DNA of 64,000 nt, from contig CAXAZF010000006.1 of assembly GCA_963973455.1 (NCBI GenBank), positions 124,001-188,000 of the forward strand, given 5' to 3'. The DNA comes from Marixanthomonas sp002364245. Lineage in GTDB: Bacteria > Bacteroidota > Bacteroidia > Flavobacteriales > Flavobacteriaceae. Shown here in pieces: positions 59,602 to 64,000 of the stretch (positions are counted from its first letter, which is position 1; each line of letters begins with the position of its first letter). The translations under genes were made by a program, and so were the position numbers. The notes beneath the pieces are model-generated. The model worked only from the letters and a program-made list of their open reading frames with translations. It was not told where the DNA came from and did not search any database.

Positions 59602-60552
59602 CTACTCCTTTTTATAGATATCCTTCCGGTATCCATCGTCTTCTCCTTCTAAAATCTGTAAGTAACTTTTATAACGAGACCACGCAATTTCTTGATTTTC
59701 CAAGGCATCTTTTATGGCGCATTGGGGTTCATTTATATGAAGACAATTATTGAATTTACATTCTTGTTTACGTTCAAAAAATTCTGGAAAATAGTCACCC
59801 AGCTCTTCTTTATCTATTTCAACTACACCAAACCCACGAATTCCGGGTGTATCGATAATTTGAGCACCGAAGGATAGATCGTACATTTCAGCAAAAGTAG
59901 TGGTATGTTGACCTTGTTGGTGTTGTTCAGATATTTCAGCAGTTTTTATATCAAGGTTATTTTCAATAGAATTAACTAACGTAGATTTTCCTGTACCGCT
60001 GTGACCTGAAAACACACTCACCTTATCTTGCATTATGGCTTTCACCTTATTTACATTTTTTCCGGTTTTTGCTGATATGCCAATACATTCATAGCCAATA
60101 TCTCGATACAAAGCAGCAAGATATTTTATTTCTAATAACTCCTCTTCATTGTACAGATCTATTTTGTTGAAAAGCAAAACAGCCTTAACATGATACGCTT
60201 CGGCTGTTATTAAAAAGCGATCTATAAATGTGGTGAAAGTTGGGGGGTTATTTAAAGTAACCAATAAAAAAGCAACATCGATATTCGCAGCAATAATATG
60301 AGTCTGCTTAGAAAGGTTGACCGATTTTCTGATGATATAATTATCGCGTGATTCAATTTTATGAATAACACCAACGGTTTCGTCGCCTTTTGTCTCTATT
60401 TTGAACACCACATGATCACCAACAGCAATAGGATTTGTACTCTTTATACCTCCTATTCTAAATTTTCCTTTTATCCGGCATTGATAAAAATCACCCTGTT
60501 GCGATTTTACAATGTACCAACTTCCGGTGGATTTATAGACAGTGCCTTTCAT
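59602..60552 (-). CDS. rsgA: Ribosome small subunit-dependent GTPase RsgA
   Basis: Circularly permuted GTPase that checks and releases late 30S precursors. 316 residues. Order of parts: an OB domain at 1-75 (GTVYKSTGSWYIVKSQQGDFYQC), G4 in VLLFNKIDLYNEEEL, G5 in GISAKTGK, G1 in FSGHSGTGKSTLVNSIE, G3 in IIDTPGIRGFG. A zinc finger with Cys, Cys, His, Cys follows (ECKFNNCLHINEPQCAIKDAL). It is last in the pheA operon, 33 bp after the DAHP synthase gene. Confidence 0.95.
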   Translation of the reverse strand: MKGTVYKSTGSWYIVKSQQGDFYQCRIKGKFRIGGIKSTNPIAVGDHVVFKIETKGDETVGVIHKIESRDNYIIRKSVNLSKQTHIIAANIDVAFLLVTLNNPPTFTTFIDRFLITAEAYHVKAVLLFNKIDLYNEEELLEIKYLAALYRDIGYECIGISAKTGKNVNKVKAIMQDKVSVFSGHSGTGKSTLVNSIENNLDIKTAEISEQHQQGQHTTTFAEMYDLSFGAQIIDTPGIRGFGVVEIDKEELGDYFPEFFERKQECKFNNCLHINEPQCAIKDALENQEIAWSRYKSYLQILEGEDDGYRKDIYKKE

Positions 60553-60585
60553 GGGTACAAAAATCAGAAAATTATTTTAAAAGTA

Positions 60586-61668
60586 TTATTCATTGAAAAC
60601 ATTCTTTTGATGATTAATAGACTCTTGGTGAACAGCTTTAAACATTTTTAGAATAAACTCCTCACTCAATTTTTGATCTCCCCCTTGTAAAATCATTTTA
60701 TCCAAAATTTCATTCCAACGTTTGGTCTGTAATATTGCTACGTTGTTTTTCTTTTTAAGGCTACCTATTTGATCGCTAATTTTCATACGATTACCCAATA
60801 TCTCCAACAGTTTGTGGTCTATTACGTCAATTTGGGCACGCATAGTCGCTAATTTATTTCTAAATTCAATCTCATCACCTTCTTCTTTTCTAATTCGAAG
60901 ATCTACTGTCATTTGATCTAATTTTTGTGGTGTAATCTGCTGTTTAGCATCGCTCCAAGCATTATCAGGGTCATAATGAGTTTCTACCATCAAACCGTCA
61001 AAGTTTAAATCTAATGCTGTTTGACATAAATCGAAAATAATATCCCGACGTCCCGCGATATGGGATGGGTCTAAAATGAGCGGTAAATCTGGAAAACGGT
61101 TTTGCAAATCGATAGGTATTTGCCATTCAGGATTGTTGCGGTATCGAGTTTTTTCGTAGGTTGAGAAACCACGATGTATTACCCCGAGATTTTCCAATCC
61201 TGCTTCATAAAAACGTTCAACGGCCCCTAACCATAATGCCAAATCAGGGTTTATGGGATTTTTAATTAAAATAGTTTTATCGGTCCCTTTTAAAGCATCT
61301 GCCAATTCCTGCACGATAAATGGTGACACGGTAGTTCTTGCTCCAACCCACAAAATATCTATATCATGTTTTAATGCTAAATCTACATGGTTAGCATTTG
61401 CTACTTCGGTAGTAGTCAGCAGTCCAGTTTCCTCTTTTGCTTTTTGAAGCCATTTTAGCCCCAAATCCCCAACCCCTTCAAAATTTCCAGGACGCGTTCT
61501 GGGTTTCCATATGCCGGCACGAAGCACGGTAGTATCTGTATTTTTAAGTTGATGTGCAATTTTTAATACTTGATCTTCGGTTTCGGCACTGCATGGACCT
61601 GCAATAACGAGTGGGTGGTCAAGACCAAATGCGTCTAACCAACTTCTTAATTTTTTAGTATTCTCCAT
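60586..61668 (-). CDS. Bifunctional DAHP synthase / chorismate mutase
   Basis: A fusion of 360 residues. The N-terminal 3-deoxy-7-phosphoheptulonate synthase (about 1-260) has VIAGPCSAETEDQV, RAGIWKPRTRPGNFEGVG, LWVGARTTVSPFIVQELA, KNPINPDLALWLG and LILDPSHIAGRRD. The C-terminal chorismate mutase of AroQ type (about 272-345) has LATMRAQIDVIDHKLLEILG, RMKISDQIGSLKKKNNVAI and RWNEIL. It joins the first shikimate step to the first Phe/Tyr-specific step. It overlaps pheA by 14 bp, so both are translated together and share the attenuator upstream. Confidence 0.94.
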   Translation of the reverse strand: MENTKKLRSWLDAFGLDHPLVIAGPCSAETEDQVLKIAHQLKNTDTTVLRAGIWKPRTRPGNFEGVGDLGLKWLQKAKEETGLLTTTEVANANHVDLALKHDIDILWVGARTTVSPFIVQELADALKGTDKTILIKNPINPDLALWLGAVERFYEAGLENLGVIHRGFSTYEKTRYRNNPEWQIPIDLQNRFPDLPLILDPSHIAGRRDIIFDLCQTALDLNFDGLMVETHYDPDNAWSDAKQQITPQKLDQMTVDLRIRKEEGDEIEFRNKLATMRAQIDVIDHKLLEILGNRMKISDQIGSLKKKNNVAILQTKRWNEILDKMILQGGDQKLSEEFILKMFKAVHQESINHQKNVFNE

Positions 61669-62530
61669 AGCTTGTTTTTAAGGCTAATCTGCTAGGTGCA
61701 TTTTCTAGGTTTTGTTTATAAATTCCTAATATTCTTAGTTGTGACACTGCTTTTTTCAATATAGTTGTAACCTCTTCAAAGAGTGCTGAATTTTTGAATA
61801 ATACATCAATGTAAAAAGAATATTGCCAAGGTTTACCCTCAATTGGGAACGACTGTATTTTGGTTAAATTGATATCAAAGGTACTTAACAATTGTAGAAT
61901 ATTTGCCAAACTTCCAATGTTATGATCCAGTTGGAATTTAAGTGTTGCTTTATTTAATTCTTCATTGGCAACTGTCATACTTCTACCTATAACCACAAAA
62001 CGTGTTTTGTTGTTTTTTATAGTTTGAATATTTTTTCCTAAAATTTTTAAACCAAATTTATCAGCTACTTGTTTTCCTGCAATAGCAGCAACTCCTCTTA
62101 GATTGTTTTCTTTTATCCTTCGAGCTTCAGAAGCGGTATCTTTCCCTTCGATAATCTTACAATGAGGTTGTAATCGTTTTAAATATTCTTTACATTGTTG
62201 TAATGCCACAGGATGTGAGTGTACTTCATTTAAATCATGTAGCGTATCACCTTCTAAGGCCATTAAATACATGTTGATGGTTAAAAAAGTTTCATCTAGA
62301 ATTTTAAGGTTGCTAGAGTCAATTAATTCATAATTAGGCAATATAGAGCCTGCAATGGTGTTTTCAATGGCGATAACACCAAAATCCACATTAATACTGG
62401 TAATGCTTTCGGCTACCGTTTCAAACGAAGGGCACGGCACTAAATCAATTTTTTCTTTCGGAAATAGTTGTTGTGCAGCAAGATGGTGAAAGGAACTCTC
62501 TATACCTTGAATGGCGATTTTTAAAGACAT
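61655..62530 (-). CDS. pheA: Prephenate dehydratase
   Basis: Converts prephenate to phenylpyruvate in phenylalanine synthesis. 291 residues. The dehydratase domain (about 1-190) has IAIQGIESSFHHLAAQQLF, VDFGVIAIENTIAGSILPNY, HPVALQQCKEYLK, and GVAAIAGKQVADKFGLKILGK with NKTRFVVIGR. The C-terminal ACT domain (about 200-285) has HNIGSLANILQLLSTFDINLTKIQSFPI, which should bind Phe for feedback inhibition. It is first in the operon with DAHP synthase/chorismate mutase and rsgA. A leader peptide and terminator precede it. Confidence 0.95.
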   Translation of the reverse strand: MSLKIAIQGIESSFHHLAAQQLFPKEKIDLVPCPSFETVAESITSINVDFGVIAIENTIAGSILPNYELIDSSNLKILDETFLTINMYLMALEGDTLHDLNEVHSHPVALQQCKEYLKRLQPHCKIIEGKDTASEARRIKENNLRGVAAIAGKQVADKFGLKILGKNIQTIKNNKTRFVVIGRSMTVANEELNKATLKFQLDHNIGSLANILQLLSTFDINLTKIQSFPIEGKPWQYSFYIDVLFKNSALFEEVTTILKKAVSQLRILGIYKQNLENAPSRLALKTSYGEY

Positions 62531-62549
62531 ATTATTTAAGTTTAGACAT

Positions 62550-62579
62550 AAAAAAATCCCAAACGCTTTGTTCGGGATT
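62550..62579 (-). terminator. Attenuator terminator before pheA
   Basis: On the minus strand AATCCCGAAC pairs with GTTTGGGATT (10 bp, one G-T) around AAAGC, followed by five more T. It lies 19 bp before the pheA start and 28 bp after the leader peptide stop. Premature termination here would switch off the operon. TCCCG in its 5' arm can pair instead with CGGGA at the end of the leader reading frame, which is a plausible antiterminator. Confidence 0.8.
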
Positions 62580-62607
62580 GGAATGAGTTTATTAATATAT
62601 TGAATAC

Positions 62608-62679
62608 CTACATAGCGCTCCCGTTTCTATTGTTAAAATAGAAATACCAAAAGTTAAAAAATGCAAGTAAATGGTTCAT
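62608..62679 (-). CDS. Phe/Tyr-rich leader peptide of pheA operon
   Basis: A 23-codon reading frame from ATG 62679 to TAG 62608. Residues 7-15 are F-F-N-F-W-Y-F-Y-F: five Phe, two Tyr and one Trp in nine codons. It begins 17 nt after a TAACTTTG promoter box and ends 28 bp before a strong terminator. This is the layout of a classical attenuation leader such as pheL in enterobacteria. It is too short to be noticed by normal gene calling. Confidence 0.8.
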   Translation of the reverse strand: MNHLLAFFNFWYFYFNNRNGSAM

Positions 62680-62696
62680 TGCTCGTTATTGTAATT

Positions 62697-62726
62697 CAAA
62701 GTTAATTAAATCTTATAATCAACAAA
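62697..62726 (-). promoter_or_regulatory. Promoter of pheA operon
   Basis: On the minus strand TTTG (62726-62723), an 18-nt spacer, then TAACTTTG (62704-62697). Both elements match the Bacteroidetes promoter. Predicted start near 62690, just ahead of the leader peptide ATG. Confidence 0.65.
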
Positions 62727-62749
62727 GTTTTTCTTGAACTTTTTTATTT

Positions 62750-62757
62750 TAGTTTTG
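62750..62757 (+). promoter_or_regulatory. -7 box for gldA
   Basis: TAGTTTTG matches TAnnTTTG. The gldA ATG begins four bases later, so transcription should start at or very near the start codon (leaderless mRNA). A TTG is found 13 nt upstream, closer than usual. Confidence 0.4.
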
Positions 62758-62761
62758 TGCT

Positions 62762-63667
62762 ATGTCAATAAGCGTTTCAAATATTACTAAAAACTACGGC
62801 GAACAAAAAGCGCTCAACAATGTCTCTTTTGATATTTCAGCAGGAGAAATTGTGGGATTTTTAGGTCCAAATGGTGCTGGAAAATCTACAATGATGAAAA
62901 TATTGACCACCTATCTCCCTGCTTCGGAAGGAATAGCTACGGTTAATGGGTTTAAGGTTTCAGAAAAAGATCATGACATTCAAAAAAGCGTAGGTTATCT
63001 ACCGGAACATAATCCTTTGTATTTAGATATGTATGTACGAGAGTTTTTAAACTTTCAAGCTGAAATATACAATACACCAAAAAGTGAAATAGAGCGTATT
63101 ATTGAACGTACCGGTCTTCTACCTGAAGCAAATAAAAAAATACAGCAACTATCTAAAGGGTACCGACAACGGGTTGGTATTGCCAGTGCACTTTTGCACA
63201 ATCCCGAAGTACTTATTCTCGATGAACCCACTACTGGACTGGATCCAAATCAGTTAATTGAAATACGAGAATTGATAAAAAGCATTGGAAAAGAAAAAAC
63301 CGTTCTGCTGTCTACTCATATTATGCAAGAAGTAGAAGCAATTTGCGATCGCGTAATTATCATCAATAAAGGTGAAATTGTACTGGATAAAAAATTAAGT
63401 GAACTACAGTCTGGCCAACAACAAATTGTGGAGGTGGAGTTTGATTACCGAGTTGAAACAGTTGCCTTACAACAACTTCCTAATGTTACAAAAGTTGAAA
63501 ACCCTGGCGGCTATTTTATTTATAACATCTATTTTTCTTCGGAAAAAGATATGCGAAGTTCTGTTTTTGACTTTGCCCACGATAATGGATTAAAGATTCT
63601 TCAACTTCATCAGAAAAACACAACCTTAGAAAAGCTCTTTGTAGATCTTACTGCTCATCAAAAATAA
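62762..63667 (+). CDS. gldA: Gliding-motility ABC transporter ATP-binding protein GldA
   Basis: ATPase of the GldA-GldF-GldG transporter needed for gliding in Flavobacterium. 301 residues. Walker A is GFLGPNGAGKSTMMKIL, the Q-loop region VGYLPEHNPLYLDMYVREF, signature LSKGYRQRVGIASAL, Walker B VLILDEPTTGLDPNQL and the switch His in LLSTHIMQEVEAI. The C-terminal 80 residues are the usual extension of this subfamily. gldF and gldG are not next to it in this window. The 3' end overlaps the convergent GIN-domain gene by 20 bp. Confidence 0.9.
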   Translation: MSISVSNITKNYGEQKALNNVSFDISAGEIVGFLGPNGAGKSTMMKILTTYLPASEGIATVNGFKVSEKDHDIQKSVGYLPEHNPLYLDMYVREFLNFQAEIYNTPKSEIERIIERTGLLPEANKKIQQLSKGYRQRVGIASALLHNPEVLILDEPTTGLDPNQLIEIRELIKSIGKEKTVLLSTHIMQEVEAICDRVIIINKGEIVLDKKLSELQSGQQQIVEVEFDYRVETVALQQLPNVTKVENPGGYFIYNIYFSSEKDMRSSVFDFAHDNGLKILQLHQKNTTLEKLFVDLTAHQK

Positions 63668-64000
63668 GTTGCCCTCTATATAACGCTTCTACCTCAACAA
63701 TGGGAGGACGGTTTTTTGCCACTATATCTCCTAGGCTCACTATTTTCCCACGAATAGCTTCTTGAGGGTTCACAATCATTTCCTGTGTACCACGATGAAA
63801 AACGGTTAATTGGCCAATTAAGAGGTTTGCCGCCTGTATGCGCACATCTCCAGCATAAATACCAAAACTGGCTTTGTCTGCAGTACCCGTAAGGAAAAAA
63901 TTGGATAAGCCATTGGCTACTATTTGCAAGTTTTCAACTTCAAGATCAAGTTTAAAATCTCCATCAATATGGTACTCATCTTCATTTTCTTGATCTTCAC
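63648..64000 (-). CDS. Head GIN domain protein (DUF2807), C-terminal part, cut by window edge
   Basis: The reading frame is open to the last base of the window, so the N-terminus is missing. The visible 116 residues begin EDQENEDEYHIDGDFKLDLE and consist of short beta strands (NGLSNFFLTGTADKASFGIY, GDVRIQAANLLIGQL, LTVFHRGTQEMIVNPQ). They end with the C-terminal KNRPPIVEVEALYRGQLIF. This right-handed beta-helix pattern fits the head GIN or putative auto-transporter adhesin family found in Bacteroidetes. A signal peptide would be expected beyond the window. Function unknown. Confidence 0.75.
   Translation of the reverse strand, partial: EDQENEDEYHIDGDFKLDLEVENLQIVANGLSNFFLTGTADKASFGIYAGDVRIQAANLLIGQLTVFHRGTQEMIVNPQEAIRGKIVSLGDIVAKNRPPIVEVEALYRGQLIFDEQ

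Overview
The window is AT-rich chromosomal DNA from a member of the Flavobacteriaceae (Bacteroidetes). Supporting features are gliding-motility genes (gldA, gldB, gldC), two proteins with type IX secretion C-terminal sorting domains, a SusC/SusD pair, a short primary sigma factor without region 1.1, and promoters of the TAnnTTTG (-7) type. The species cannot be named from sequence alone. There are about 58 protein genes, one tRNA-Arg(UCG), and no insertion sequences, prophage or CRISPR arrays.

Layout. 1-1.8 kb: a TonB-dependent receptor broken by a frameshift and its small HYC_CC_PP partner. 1.9-7.7 kb: rpsO, pnp with a structured leader, and the proline operon proC-proB-proA. 7.8-12.3 kb: a lipoprotein, an ECF sigma factor and a probable anti-sigma factor, the primary sigma gene sigA behind an ECF-like promoter, a BLUF blue-light receptor, and rpe. 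12.4-21.4 kb: a secreted propeller protein, a YpdA-like reductase, an MtfA-like metallopeptidase and a SusCD pair. 21.9-38.0 kb: tRNA-Arg, yqeY and an uninterrupted division and cell-wall (dcw) cluster on the minus strand, in transcription order mraZ-rsmH-ftsL-ftsI-murE-mraY-murD-ftsW-murG-murC-ftsQ-ftsA-ftsZ. Four AGTGGT repeats precede mraZ. 38.4-43.1 kb: hydrolase, engB, a gldB-gldC-small-protein operon, nadE and an atypical response regulator. 43.1-47.7 kb: dnaG, a barrel-like protein and a second ECF sigma/anti-sigma pair. 47.8-59.5 kb: dtd, two DUF3857 paralogues, mazG-like, aroA, queA, a secreted serine protease, rlmN and a polyprenyl synthase. 59.6-62.7 kb: the operon pheA-aroG/chorismate mutase-rsgA, preceded by an aromatic-rich leader peptide and a terminator. 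The window ends with gldA and part of a GIN-domain protein.

The most notable observations are a phenylalanine-type attenuator in front of pheA, a MraZ operator in front of the dcw operon, ECF-type promoters linking an ECF sigma operon to sigA, a DnaG primase lacking all four zinc-ribbon ligands, a response regulator with Glu in place of the phospho-accepting Asp, a DUF3857 pair in which one member has lost its transglutaminase Cys and His, and a nested stem-loop leader on pnp. No wholly new multi-gene system was found. The novelty here lies mainly in regulation and in degenerate active sites.
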